DNA of 64,000 nucleotides, from assembly GCF_002210285.1 (NCBI RefSeq), contig NZ_MWQE01000005.1:1-64000 (forward strand). The letters run 5' to 3'. Both the position numbers and the translations under genes were made by a program. This DNA is from Fibrobacter sp. UWR2. GTDB lineage: Bacteria > Fibrobacterota > Fibrobacteria > Fibrobacterales > Fibrobacteraceae. Shown piece by piece: positions 1 to 7,681 of this stretch (position 1 is its first letter; every line of letters begins with the position of its first letter). The notes beneath the pieces are model-generated. The model was given only the letters and a program-made list of their open reading frames with translations, did no database searches and was not told the DNA's origin.

Positions 1-86
1 TCGATGCATGCAGCAGATGCTTCCTTGAGTGCCTGTTCCGGCAAGACCGACGGTCATGCGCTAAAGTTATAGACTTTATTTGCCAT
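1..86 (-). pseudogene. serC: serC 5' end (phosphoserine aminotransferase) with in-frame TGA, runs off window
   Basis: Reading leftwards from ATG at 86, the frame gives MANKVYNFSA, then TGA (56-54), then PSVLPEQALKEASAACI up to the window edge. This is the conserved N-terminus of phosphoserine aminotransferase (NFSAGPxVLPE), the PLP enzyme of serine biosynthesis, with the conserved Gly codon GGA replaced by TGA. A good ribosome site (AAAGGA, 8 nt before the ATG) supports the start. Only 28 codons are visible, so the rest of the gene cannot be judged. One base change explains the stop: a nonsense mutation or a sequencing or assembly error. Recoding of UGA is unlikely because other genes here use TGA as a normal stop. 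An ATG at 57 opens another frame but matches nothing. Confidence 0.72.
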
Positions 87-201
87 TGTTGTGTTCCTTT
101 TTGTTTTGCCCCGCATGGTTTACGGGACTCTTAAATTACGCGCGTAAAAATAGCAAAATACGCCATGCTCGGCAATGGTCTACAGGTGCTACTTGTCGCC
201 T

Positions 202-957
202 CTATTTTCCCTTTATCTCGATTTGTGAGATTGTCGCGGCGACTGCCGAAACGCCCCCGATAAAGGCTGCGATAAATGTCCCGCAGAACAGGTATAGCGG
301 TAGTGAATACACTGCCCCGTTCGCAATAGCCAGGTACTTCAACTCGCTTGTGCCCTTGAGACTTTCCTTGACGGAGTACCGCCAGCGCTCGAAGGTATAG
401 TCCATGAAACCGCTCCCGAAGTAGTAGGCGTTGATGATGAAGATGAGGCAAATCGAGATGACGCTCCCGACGACGGGAATCAGGTTCAGGAGCAGGCACA
501 GTGCGGTCAGCAGCAACTGCTTGGCAGTGTTCCTGATGGCGATGCGCAGTGCCCTCCAGATATCCTTTACGGTCTGTTTTGCATCGAAGGGGAATTCCTT
601 CCCGGTGAGGATAGTTTCGGTCTTTTCCGAAAGCATCGTGTATATCGGCGACATCAGGACGTTCACGATGGTCCCGCCGATGAAAATGAAGACGATGAAG
701 AAAATGATGGGGAGCACGATCTTGATGGCAACCATCGCGGCCTGGATCCAGCCGTTCATGTTCTCGGTGTGCCGCTCGATGATGCCGTTAATCCAGTCCC
801 CGATGCCGATACCCGAGAATATGAGCGCGAAGACTACGATGATGTTGAATACGACTGGCAGTGCAAGGTACCTGCCGAGTTTGTTTTTCCATATCAGGCG
901 AATTGCCTTGGGGTAGGAGGTGAGTCCGCTTACGACCTGTTCCTTTATTCGAATCAT
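202..957 (-). CDS. EI24/CysZ-like integral membrane protein
   Basis: A 251-residue membrane protein with about four hydrophobic stretches (roughly residues 29-50, 76-102, 140-170 and 210-235) and a YLALPVVFNI segment. This pattern resembles the EI24 domain family, which includes the sulfate permease CysZ. I infer an inner-membrane transporter or channel; the substrate cannot be read from the sequence. The ATG at 957 is preferred over an upstream one at 993 because AAAGGA lies just before it. It lies upstream of serC on the same strand with a 115-nt gap, so co-transcription is possible. The family call rests on overall pattern, not a diagnostic motif. Confidence 0.6.
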   Translation of the reverse strand: MIRIKEQVVSGLTSYPKAIRLIWKNKLGRYLALPVVFNIIVVFALIFSGIGIGDWINGIIERHTENMNGWIQAAMVAIKIVLPIIFFIVFIFIGGTIVNVLMSPIYTMLSEKTETILTGKEFPFDAKQTVKDIWRALRIAIRNTAKQLLLTALCLLLNLIPVVGSVISICLIFIINAYYFGSGFMDYTFERWRYSVKESLKGTSELKYLAIANGAVYSLPLYLFCGTFIAAFIGGVSAVAATISQIEIKGK

Positions 958-1025
958 TCCTGGAAATCCTTTCTTATAAAAAATGCCCCGCAATGCGGGG
1001 CGAAAAATGCGCCTTTGTGGCTGTA

Positions 1026-1550
1026 CTACACGCCGAGCGCCTCGATGGCGGCCTGGTACTTCTTGAGGCGGAACTTCGTCTTGAGTTCACGACGTTCCTG
1101 GCGCTTGATGTACTTGTCTTCGAGGAGCACGTTCAGGATGGCGCTCTTGGCCTTTGCCGCAAGCGGGTTATCCTTGAGGGTTTCGACGAAGCGGACGAAA
1201 TCCTTCTCGCGGGCTTCGTATGTAGCCTCTTCGGCCGGGACTCCCTGCGCCATGAGGTTACAGCTGTATTCGTCAATCCAGCCCTGGTTCTTGTGATAGG
1301 TCATCCTTTCGATAAGGTCGACTACGTCTTGAGGAACGCCCATCTGGGAAATTTCTTCGGCGCTTTTCTTGGTGGCACCGGTGGTAAGGTCCTGCAAAAT
1401 GGCGAGGGTCTGAACGTCCTCGGGTTCGCCCTTGTTCTTGAGGTAGTCGGCGACATTCTTCAAAAAGTCAATGTAGGGGCCGCCGGCCTTGTCTGTCTGG
1501 TTCTTGTGGACTTCGGCGGCGATTTTGTAGGCTTCTGCGAAAGAGAGCAT
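1026..1550 (-). CDS. degenerate HD-domain protein, RelA/SpoT N-terminal-like
   Basis: A 174-residue protein whose N-terminus (AYKIAAEVHKNQTDKAGGPYI) closely resembles the start of the HD hydrolase domain of RelA/SpoT and MESH-type (p)ppGpp hydrolases (A...AHxGQxDKAGxPYIxHP). The metal-binding residues are eroded: the His-Pro after PYI is Asp-Phe, and the central His-Asp is Gln-Asp (ILQDLTTG). Hydrolysis by the canonical mechanism is therefore unlikely. The C-terminal third is charged and helical (KYIKRQERRELKTKFRLKKY). It stands alone with no synthetase domain. A binding or regulatory role is a guess. The family call is good; the activity is unknown. Confidence 0.65.
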   Translation of the reverse strand: MLSFAEAYKIAAEVHKNQTDKAGGPYIDFLKNVADYLKNKGEPEDVQTLAILQDLTTGATKKSAEEISQMGVPQDVVDLIERMTYHKNQGWIDEYSCNLMAQGVPAEEATYEAREKDFVRFVETLKDNPLAAKAKSAILNVLLEDKYIKRQERRELKTKFRLKKYQAAIEALGV

Positions 1551-1656
1551 GATTTTTCCTTGTGATTAAAAACTTGTTAGCCCTGTGGGCTCTTGCACAA
1601 TATATATAAAATATGCCGGTGAGTTTGGTGGAATATCGTCCAAAATGGAATGTTTG

Positions 1657-1965
1657 TCAGATTTCATCTATTTTGAGAGGTTTTCCCGAGAAGGTCTTGA
1701 TGTAGATCTCGTTCGTGATGCTGCCCTTCCAGTTGTCCGGAATCTTAGTTCCATCGACAAACTTGCCAATGTCCTCGATAGCGCCGGCGAGGCCGCCTTC
1801 TTCCTGTAACGGAATGTTTTCGGTGGTGCGGGTCTTGCTCAGGCTGAGTGCGGTATTTAGGACCATGGCGTTCTTGAGCTTCGTAAGCGCTTGGGTCTGT
1901 GCCTGTATCGCTTCGGTCTGCGCCTGCATCATTGCCGCAAATTTTTCGAACTGTTCGTCAGTCAT
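1657..1965 (-). CDS. small hypothetical protein with N-terminal coiled coil
   Basis: A 102-residue protein starting MTDEQFEKFAAMMQAQTEAI. The ATG at 1965 is chosen over a TTG two codons upstream because AAGGA sits 7 nt before it. Residues 1-45 form a Gln- and Ala-rich amphipathic helix likely to be a coiled coil (repeated QAQT). The C-terminal half is Gly- and Asp-rich and ends in a Lys-rich stretch. I recognise no family. It has short spacers on both sides and its own ribosome site, so it is probably a real monocistronic gene. Confidence 0.5.
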   Translation of the reverse strand: MTDEQFEKFAAMMQAQTEAIQAQTQALTKLKNAMVLNTALSLSKTRTTENIPLQEEGGLAGAIEDIGKFVDGTKIPDNWKGSITNEIYIKTFSGKPLKIDEI

Positions 1966-2019
1966 CAGCAATTCCTTTGGAGAATGTTTCCTCTCTTAAT
2001 ATAACATAAATACAAACCG

Positions 2020-2048
2020 TTGAAGAAATCCGTAAAATTTTTTATATT
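2020..2048 (+). promoter_or_regulatory. promoter of tRNA-Arg
   Basis: TTGAAG (2020-2025), a 17-nt spacer and TATATT (2043-2048) lie 11 nt before the mature tRNA 5' end. This is a clean sigma-70-type promoter and gives the local -10 consensus (TATATT) that recurs through the window. Confidence 0.75.
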
Positions 2049-2059
2049 ACCCCCCGCAC

Positions 2060-2133
2060 GCTCGAGTAGCTCAGTTGGATAGAGCATCTGCCTTCTAAGC
2101 AGAGGGTCGTGGGTTCGAATCCCGCCTCGAGTA
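2060..2133 (+). tRNA. tRNA-Arg(TCT)
   Basis: A full cloverleaf: acceptor GCTCGAG/CTCGAGT (with a G-T first pair), D-arm GCTC...GAGC, anticodon stem TCTGC/GCAGA with loop CTTCTAA (anticodon TCT at 2094-2096), T-arm GTGGG-TTCGAAT-CCCGC and discriminator A at 2133. CCA is not encoded. The stop codon of the convergent gene begins at the very next base, 2134. Confidence 0.95.
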
Positions 2134-2676
2134 TTACTTCTTTATCTTGTTCAGCATTGTCCGGAGGTGGTTCATGTGCGCCTCGTCGAGAGATTCGTAG
2201 CGGTAGAACGTGCCGTCGGGCTGTACAAGATAGAGCACCGGTACGTACCCGTTGCCATAGATAGGTCCGAACTTCTGCGAGCCGTCCTGGAATACCGGTA
2301 TGACGACCTTGAACTGGTCGATGAACATGCGAATATCGTTTTTCTTGATATTGCCGCCGATGGCGATGGCGATTCCTGTGACACCTGCGGACTCGTATTC
2401 CTTCATGACACCCTGGACTTCGGGAAAGTGCTTCTGGCAGTGCGGGCACTTGGGACTGAAGTAGTAGACAATCAGGGGGCGCTTGGCGAAGTGGCTGAAC
2501 AGGATGCCTGGGTCGCTCACGCCAGAAAGCGGGAGGCTAAAGTCCATCTTCATGGGGGAACCCGTGGAATCCTGCATGAGAGGGACGTCCGCTGACTGTG
2601 GTTCGGGGGCTAGCTGGGCAAAGGTCGCTGATGCGGCGATAGTCAAAAACGCGAGAATACGTGTTGCAAAACGCAT
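2134..2676 (-). CDS. secreted thioredoxin-fold (TlpA/redoxin-like) protein
   Basis: A 180-residue exported protein. Residues 1-20 are a signal peptide (MRFATRILAFLTIAASATFA). A thioredoxin-like fold follows, with redox motif CPHC at Cys77/Cys80 inside YYFSPKCPHCQKHFPEV. It is probably a periplasmic thiol oxidoreductase of the TlpA/AhpC-TSA group. The start at 2676 is set by AGGAG 8 nt upstream; the open frame continues 50 codons further without a signal peptide. Conserved features near the end (GNGYVPVLYLVQPDGT) fit the cis-Pro region. It ends flush against the tRNA-Arg gene on the other strand. Confidence 0.8.
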   Translation of the reverse strand: MRFATRILAFLTIAASATFAQLAPEPQSADVPLMQDSTGSPMKMDFSLPLSGVSDPGILFSHFAKRPLIVYYFSPKCPHCQKHFPEVQGVMKEYESAGVTGIAIAIGGNIKKNDIRMFIDQFKVVIPVFQDGSQKFGPIYGNGYVPVLYLVQPDGTFYRYESLDEAHMNHLRTMLNKIKK

Positions 2677-2809
2677 AGAAGAAACTCCTAGATGGGAAAA
2701 CCGCATTTTTTGGTTTCCACGCCATGTAAAATACCAAAAAACACGGAAAAAAGTGTCACGGAGGTCCAATAAAGTGCGTTTTTTTTCGAAAAAGAGGCCT
2801 AAATCACAT

Positions 2810-3925
2810 TTATTCCGAGAAGACAAACGGGATTGTCACCGTGGTGTTGCCGGCACCGGCCGCACCAAAGTTCCATTCACTGACTTTCTTCTTGATTTCC
2901 TCGTCAAACTTGGCGTTGTTCGACGTAGAAGACTTGATTGACATCGAAACGACCTTGCCATCCGGGCCAATCGTGAACTTCAGGACAACCCTGCCCTCGA
3001 AACCGGGATTTTTCTCCCTGTACTTGTTGTAGATGTTCCTCAGCGAGGGAGTGCGGTGTTCCACGACCTTCATGACATCCGCCGCGGAACGGGGGCCCTT
3101 GGCCTTGACTTCATTTTCCTGCGCAGTCGCGTGGCCATCGGCGATACCACCGCTGCCGTTGCTGGCCGAAGCCTGCTTCTCATCGTCCTTGAAACTGAAC
3201 GGGACAATGATGGTCTTGTTGTTGCTTCCCGGAATTTCGCCGAAGTCCCAGGTACTGACAGCCTGCTTAATCTGCTGGTCAAATTCGAGTTCGTTCGTTG
3301 TAGTCGACTCGATAGAGATATCAATGATTTTTCCGCTGGCAGCAATAGTGAACTTAAGCGCAACCTTACCCTCGAATCTCTTCTTGTTGTCTTCCATGTA
3401 CTGCTTGTAGATGTCGTCGAGTTCCCCGTAATGCTGGTTCATGACCGCATCGAGAGACTTGCTGGACCGGATGGCGTCATCCTCGTCTTCCTCGAAATTG
3501 CTCTCGAAGCCGCCAAACAGCGGTGCCCAGTAATAGTTGTAGAGTTGGTCGGGATCCACATAGGGAACTTCGTTGTCGCCCTTCCAGGCCTTGTACTTGG
3601 TCACCTTGATGGTACATGTTTTCTTGTCGCCCTTCACGTCGATGTAGTAGCGGTGCGAAACCGCGCCAATCGTCCCGTACCCGGCATAGAGCATGGCGAT
3701 GTGCCTTTCCGTCACGATTCGGCCCGCCATGGGGTCGGCCTTGGTAAGTTCCACACCCCTGCCCGCGAAGGTCCTGATAACCGCGTTGTAGCACGCGTCG
3801 TGGGGCTGGTTGTAGGTCCTGGTGAGGTACTGGTCGTAAAGTGCGGGGTCGTTCAGCTGCATGGTCTTTGCGCAGCCGGTGAGGATGGCGAGTACGGCTC
3901 CAAGGATAAGTATAGATTTCTTCAT
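2810..3925 (-). CDS. lipoprotein with two AgmX/PglI-type (TonB-like) C-terminal domains
   Basis: A 371-residue lipoprotein (MKKSILILGAVLAILTGC, lipobox Cys18). The N-terminal 130 residues are unassigned. Two homologous modules follow, at about residues 155-250 and 278-371. Each runs LxxIYxxY...FEGxVxLKFTI...GKxxxxSIxSSTxNxxxFDxxIKxxVSxWxFG...TxxIPFxF. This is the AgmX/PglI C-terminal domain known from Myxococcus and common in Fibrobacter, related to TonB C-terminal folds. Duplication within one chain suggests an envelope-spanning or adaptor role, which is inference. The start at 3925 is fixed by AAGGA and the signal peptide, although the frame stays open to 4201. Confidence 0.75.
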   Translation of the reverse strand: MKKSILILGAVLAILTGCAKTMQLNDPALYDQYLTRTYNQPHDACYNAVIRTFAGRGVELTKADPMAGRIVTERHIAMLYAGYGTIGAVSHRYYIDVKGDKKTCTIKVTKYKAWKGDNEVPYVDPDQLYNYYWAPLFGGFESNFEEDEDDAIRSSKSLDAVMNQHYGELDDIYKQYMEDNKKRFEGKVALKFTIAASGKIIDISIESTTTNELEFDQQIKQAVSTWDFGEIPGSNNKTIIVPFSFKDDEKQASASNGSGGIADGHATAQENEVKAKGPRSAADVMKVVEHRTPSLRNIYNKYREKNPGFEGRVVLKFTIGPDGKVVSMSIKSSTSNNAKFDEEIKKKVSEWNFGAAGAGNTTVTIPFVFSE

Positions 3926-3996
3926 GGCGAGTCCTTCTTGTGTCTGTACTCTCCAAAATAATAAAAAGAAGGGGAAAAATTTCGAAAATAGGAAAA

Positions 3997-4020
3997 AAAT
4001 CCGGCCTTGCGACCGGATTT
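3997..4020 (-). terminator. intrinsic terminator
   Basis: AAATCCGG - 8-nt loop - CCGGATTT, followed by a T-run when read on the minus strand. It lies upstream of the AgmX lipoprotein, so it must terminate something further right on the minus strand. The only candidate is the remnant at 4021-4246. Confidence 0.65.
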
Positions 4021-4246
4021 CTGTTATTTCGTCAACCATCGGCGGGTTGCCGTCATCATATAGCGTGCTCTTCGTGACCTTCCCGCCTTCGACAGTCCAT
4101 GTCCTAGTAATCAGGCCGACGGCCGTTACTTCGAACTCGGTCATGGCAGTAGCATCGGAGGTGTACCAGCAACCCTGATATGCACCGTTCGGTTCCGGCA
4201 CGGAGAAACAATCTCCGCCAGAAGGAGTGTCCGCATCTTTTTCGGT
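4021..4246 (-). pseudogene. possible 3' remnant of a minus-strand surface-protein gene
   Basis: The minus-strand frame here reads TPSGGDCFSVPEPNGAYQGC, then WYTSDATAMTEFEVT and TWTVEGGKVTKSTLYDDGN. This protein-like composition (paired Cys, Gly/Asn turns) resembles the Fibrobacter surface-lipoprotein style. It has no start codon with ribosome site, is cut by TAA just upstream, and is followed by its own terminator at 3997-4020. I infer a decayed gene end. By chance the frame runs on into the lipoprotein at 3925. Low certainty. Confidence 0.3.
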
Positions 4247-4276
4247 TTGGGTCTCAATATATTATATATTTGTGTT

Positions 4277-5404
4277 ATGACGAAAAGACTTGTTTACATC
4301 TTGGTTGCGCTTTTGGCGGTCTCTGGGTTTGCGGCAACGCAAGAATCTTTAGTTGACAAGCGTGACGGGAAAAAATATAAGACAGTAAAGATTGGCGACC
4401 AGACCTGGATGGCGGAGAACCTTAACTACGGGATGCAGGATAGCTATTGCTATAATGACGACGAATCAAATTGCAAAAAGTATGGCCGTTTGTACTCTTG
4501 GAAGGCTGCACTATATGCTTGCCCAGTAGGTTGGCACTTGCCGGGCAATATTGATTTTAAAACATTGTACGAATCTGCCGGCGGTAAACAGGTCGCAGGC
4601 AAAAAATTAAAGAACAAGGAAGGCTGGAACAATAACGGCAACGGCACAGATGATTTTGGGTTCTCGGCGCTCTCTGCTGGCGCAAAGGACAACAATGGAC
4701 GTTACATCGTTGAGGGCTACCTCACGCTCTTCTGGGGTTCTATGGAGAAAGATTGCGACAAAGCGTTCGGCTTGCTGTTGAACTTTGGCGCCGACAGTGT
4801 GAACCTGGAATTCGGTAGTAAGGATTTCAGGTGGTCAGTCCGTTGTATAAAGGACGAAACTGTTGTTTCTGCAACCGAAGTGACCGTGGACTCGGTGACT
4901 GATTCTCGCGATGGTCAAACCTACAAGACTCTTAAAATCGGTACGCAGACTTGGATGGCGAAGAACCTGAACTACAAAGCGGACTCTAGTTTCTGCTACG
5001 ATAACGAGGAAAGCAACTGTGCCAAGTACGGTCGCTTTTATACATGGCAAACTGCTTTAAAGGCTTGTCCGAGCGGTTGGCACTTGCCGAGTAAGGCAGA
5101 ATTTGAAACATTGATCGGATCTGTTGGCGATAAGCAGGTCGCAGGCAGATATTTTAAGTCCAAGGAAGGCTGGAACTATAGCGGCAACGGCACGGATTCT
5201 TTCGGGTTCTCGGTACTCCCTGCTGGCTATACGGACGACAAAGGAAAATCTGGCCGGGAGGGCTCTAGCGCGTTCTTCTGGAGTTCGGCCGAGAACAATA
5301 GCAGCAAGGCGTACTACATGAGCTTGAGCTGCTTCGGCCTCAATGCGTCCTTGAGCGACACCGGTAAGAACATCGCGTTCTCGGTGCGCTGTGTGAAGGA
5401 CTAG
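4277..5404 (+). CDS. secreted protein with two FISUMP domains
   Basis: A 375-residue exported protein with a signal peptide (MTKRLVYILVALLAVSGFAA) and two copies of the Fibrobacter succinogenes major paralogous domain, at about residues 28-199 and 205-375. Each copy carries KTVKIGxQTWMAxNLNY, a YCYxxxESNCxKYGRxYxW block, CPxGWHLP, a GWNxxGNGTDxFGFS segment and VRCxKD at the end. The family is greatly expanded in Fibrobacter; its function is unknown but it is cell-surface or secreted. There is no Shine-Dalgarno: TATATT (4265-4270) ends 6 nt before the ATG, so the mRNA is probably leaderless. Confidence 0.9.
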   Translation: MTKRLVYILVALLAVSGFAATQESLVDKRDGKKYKTVKIGDQTWMAENLNYGMQDSYCYNDDESNCKKYGRLYSWKAALYACPVGWHLPGNIDFKTLYESAGGKQVAGKKLKNKEGWNNNGNGTDDFGFSALSAGAKDNNGRYIVEGYLTLFWGSMEKDCDKAFGLLLNFGADSVNLEFGSKDFRWSVRCIKDETVVSATEVTVDSVTDSRDGQTYKTLKIGTQTWMAKNLNYKADSSFCYDNEESNCAKYGRFYTWQTALKACPSGWHLPSKAEFETLIGSVGDKQVAGRYFKSKEGWNYSGNGTDSFGFSVLPAGYTDDKGKSGREGSSAFFWSSAENNSSKAYYMSLSCFGLNASLSDTGKNIAFSVRCVKD

Positions 5405-5454
5405 AAAGCTCTGTTTGATATAATATAAAACCTAAATTCGGAAAAACTGGTCAT

Positions 5455-5479
5455 GCCCGCCATTGTGCGGGGCTTTTTT
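5455..5479 (+). terminator. intrinsic terminator after the FISUMP gene
   Basis: GCCCGC and GCGGGGC form a short GC stem around a CATTGT loop, followed by TTTTTT. It separates the FISUMP gene from the AT-rich pair downstream. Confidence 0.6.
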
Positions 5480-5535
5480 GCTATTTTATCCTACAAATAG
5501 TTTGATGTGAATTTTATTCTAGGAACAATAAAAAA

Positions 5536-6711
5536 ATGCGTATGAAATTTCCATTGTTTGTTCTGTGTAGCGTAATATTGCTTTCATTCGTGGCCTGCAC
5601 AACAAATGAGAATGCTGAAACTCGGTCTCCTGTTGAACTTGCTCGTAACTATCTCTTGGAAAAAGGTGCCGAAAATCCAACGTTGTATGAGGAAAAATAT
5701 CTGCCGTTTTACGATTATATAGCAAGAGATGCCGTTGATGGCAAAATTGAAGATTTTACAACTAAGTATGATGTTTATTCTCTTGAAAAACTTTGCTTAA
5801 GAAATGAGACTTCTTATTGCAGACAAATTTTTCTTACAAATGGCTCTGTTGCCTTTGTGCCTTTTTACTCGCCTGAAAATTCAGAGAAAAATGATTCAAA
5901 TGTAACGATTGTTATTGTTGATAAAAAAGAACAGTGTGTACATGGAGAAATACGAAATTATCGTAAAAAAGGTGATGTTACTGAAAGCTATAGAGTGTGT
6001 AAAAGCCCGGAAATGATTAATGATGAAAAAAATGCTAAGGTACAAATGTATGTTTTTATAGCTGTATTATGTCTTGTCGTGTGCTATCTGTTGTTTTCTT
6101 TGACAAAAAAATTAATAGCCTTTATAAAAAAAGGCAAAAGATTTGAGTCGCTAAATCAAAATTTAAAAAGTTTCTTGAAAAGAAAAAAAGATTCATTTGA
6201 ACAGAATATTCCAAAAAATGAAATAAAAATTAAAACGTTTATTACGGTCCTTTTTGCTTTCTTATTGCTTGGTTATTACCTTTTTTGTGGACATGGGCAT
6301 GAAAAAAGTGTTATAAACAGGTATCCTATTTTTTGTAAATCACCTTATAACAAATCATATTTCGACCATAGTCGTGCATGTAAAATAGATGGAAATGTGC
6401 TATATACTGAAATGGATTCGTTGGATGTTCCCTTCTTGCATTTGTTTGTCTTAGACTCCTATGGAATATACGAAACGCACCACCTAAAGTGTATAAATAA
6501 AAATGGAGAAGATGTAACTATATTAACTTATAAGGAAGACTATGTGTGGGGTATGCGTGAACGAAATCCTGTCCGTTTTTGGATAAATGAATCTGCCGAT
6601 TCGGTTAAAATCCTTTATGATCCGGAGCCTATAGGTGGATTTGTTGTTGAAAATAATCCTTTTTCAAAGAACTTTGTGATTGAAAAGCAAGATATGAACG
6701 ATTTAAAATAA
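5536..6711 (+). CDS. AT-rich membrane-anchored lipoprotein, unknown function
   Basis: A 391-residue protein with a lipoprotein signal (lipobox SFVAC, Cys21) and two further hydrophobic segments (about 173-195 and 235-255) separated by a Lys-rich stretch. It may therefore have two periplasmic domains joined by a hairpin through the inner membrane. I recognise no family. Base use is clearly AT-rich (many AAA, TTT and ATA codons), unlike the GC-rich flanks, which suggests recent acquisition or relaxed selection. AGGA lies about 12 nt upstream of the ATG at 5536. The following small membrane gene starts 10 nt after its stop and is probably co-transcribed. Confidence 0.6.
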   Translation: MRMKFPLFVLCSVILLSFVACTTNENAETRSPVELARNYLLEKGAENPTLYEEKYLPFYDYIARDAVDGKIEDFTTKYDVYSLEKLCLRNETSYCRQIFLTNGSVAFVPFYSPENSEKNDSNVTIVIVDKKEQCVHGEIRNYRKKGDVTESYRVCKSPEMINDEKNAKVQMYVFIAVLCLVVCYLLFSLTKKLIAFIKKGKRFESLNQNLKSFLKRKKDSFEQNIPKNEIKIKTFITVLFAFLLLGYYLFCGHGHEKSVINRYPIFCKSPYNKSYFDHSRACKIDGNVLYTEMDSLDVPFLHLFVLDSYGIYETHHLKCINKNGEDVTILTYKEDYVWGMRERNPVRFWINESADSVKILYDPEPIGGFVVENNPFSKNFVIEKQDMNDLK

Positions 6712-6721
6712 AGGGGGAGTT

Positions 6722-7060
6722 ATGAAAATCTGTAGTCTGTTAATTAACCGTTTTTTATCCTTGACCTCCTCTTTGCTTTTGCTCCTGTTCTCGTTATCTG
6801 GAATTATGGATTTTATCCATGGCAGAATAGATTTTTTATCCGTTTTAAGCGGCTTCGCATCGGTCCTCTATTTTGTCGCAGCGGTATTGCTGATATTTGA
6901 TTTCTTGAACTTGGAAATGGCAATAGTTAAAAAAAGGGTTTGGATACCATTCTTTTTTATTGGATTTGCGATAAAAATATCCCCTTTTGTTTTCGTTATG
7001 GTATATTCTTTTCTCGAATCTATTTATGATTTTTGTCGTCATGGCGGAGCTTTTTACTAA
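6722..7060 (+). CDS. small multi-spanning membrane protein, AT-rich
   Basis: A 112-residue, very hydrophobic protein with about three membrane helices (near residues 8-30, 38-60 and 73-97). It is preceded by GGGGGAG two bases before the ATG and lies 10 nt downstream of the AT-rich lipoprotein, with the same skewed base use. The two probably form a unit: a lipoprotein and a membrane partner. No family is recognised. Confidence 0.5.
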   Translation: MKICSLLINRFLSLTSSLLLLLFSLSGIMDFIHGRIDFLSVLSGFASVLYFVAAVLLIFDFLNLEMAIVKKRVWIPFFFIGFAIKISPFVFVMVYSFLESIYDFCRHGGAFY

Positions 7061-7328
7061 ATAAAAGGGAAATTGAACTTCTGTGCTTTTAATGGAATGC
7101 TGACGGCTCTGTCGGGTAAAACTGTACACTTGTGCACGGCTGGCAGAATTTTCCCGTTTCGTAAGCCCCTAGAAAATTTTTTTTAGCGTCGTAATCGATT
7201 TTTTTACACTGAAATCGTCATTTGGTGGTCGGCAGCGAGTTCGCAACTATACGGCCTGGCCCGACGAAGTCATTCTTTTTTAGAATAATGAATGGCATTC
7301 CTATCAGAATAGGCTCTGCTCTTCCTAT
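7061..7328. other. AT-rich intergenic stretch between the small membrane gene and the structured repeat
   Basis: No gene seen. The right part (7265-7328) has small near-palindromes (AATGAATGGCATT; CCTATCAGAATAGG) and a partial repeat of the tRNA-Pro 3' flank sequence (CCTATCRGAATAG), as if several degenerate copies of the tRNA end lie here. Confidence 0.4.
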
Positions 7329-7484
7329 CGGAATAGCGAGATAAGACAAAAGTTTCACGGTGTTCAACTTTTGCCCTTCGGGTTACGCCTGGCGGCGTAA
7401 TCTCTAAATCGCCTAAATTCACTGCGTTCAAATGGCGATTTAGTCGAACTCACTTCGTGAGTTCTCATCTCGCGTTATATTCCG
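7329..7484 (-). repeat. tRNA-tailed structured repeat, locus A (behind tRNA-Pro(CGG))
   Basis: A 156-bp element. Its left end (CGGAATAGCGAGAT) is identical to the adjacent tRNA-Pro(CGG) acceptor and T-arm 3' strand. Its right end is an imperfect inverted copy (GAACTCAC...ATCTCGCG...TATTCCG). The interior holds four hairpins in order on the plus strand: CAAAAGT/ACTTTTG, TTACGCC/GGCGTAA, CTAAATCGCC/GGCGATTTAG and GAACTCAC/GTGAGTTC. GCCCTTCGGG sits between the first two, and the third has loop sequence TTCACTGCGTTCA. The order and these two motifs match the elements at 28811-29135. Read from the tRNA, it lies just beyond the terminator. Confidence 0.75.
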
Positions 7485-7488
7485 AAAT

Positions 7489-7525
7489 AAAAAGAAAACC
7501 ACCCTGATGGGTGGTTTTTCTTTTT
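7489..7525 (-). terminator. terminator of tRNA-Pro(CGG)
   Basis: Near-perfect stem AAAGAAAACCACCC - TGAT - GGGTGGTTTTTCTTT. It follows the tRNA 3' end by two bases on the minus strand and ends in T residues. Its symmetry means it could work both ways. Confidence 0.8.
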
Positions 7526-7526
7526 A

Positions 7527-7600
7527 TCGGAATAGCGAGATTCGAACTCACGACCTCTTGCTCCCGAAGCAAGCGCTCTACCAGGCTGAGCTATATTCCG
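7527..7600 (-). tRNA. tRNA-Pro(CGG)
   Basis: A cloverleaf read on the minus strand: acceptor CGGAATA/TATTCCG (7 perfect pairs), anticodon stem CTTGC/GCAAG with loop TTCGGGA (anticodon CGG), T-arm GTGAG-TTCGAAT-CTCGC and discriminator A. CCA is not encoded. A TATAAT hexamer (7615-7620) lies upstream. Confidence 0.95.
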
Positions 7601-7614
7601 GTTTGGTGGGCACA

Positions 7615-7620
7615 ATTATA
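7615..7620 (-). promoter_or_regulatory. -10 element of tRNA-Pro(CGG)
   Basis: TATAAT on the minus strand, 14 nt before the mature 5' end. No convincing -35 was found. Confidence 0.55.
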
Positions 7621-7681
7621 GATAAAAAGTGAATGTTTTTAAAGGGGTTGGGGGCGAAAAAAATGAAAAATTGCCCAATTT

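Noticed and set aside
1-86. UGA recoded to glycine, or selenocysteine, in serC
   Set aside because: Several genes here end in TGA at overlaps with functional starts (greB/tatD, nspC/tsaE, permease/ATPase), so UGA is read as stop. The position is a Gly in homologues, not Cys, and no SECIS-like hairpin is evident.
2810-4201. 463-residue form of the AgmX-type lipoprotein starting at 4201
   Set aside because: The extra 92 residues precede a clear lipoprotein signal and a Shine-Dalgarno at 3925, and they span a terminator hairpin.
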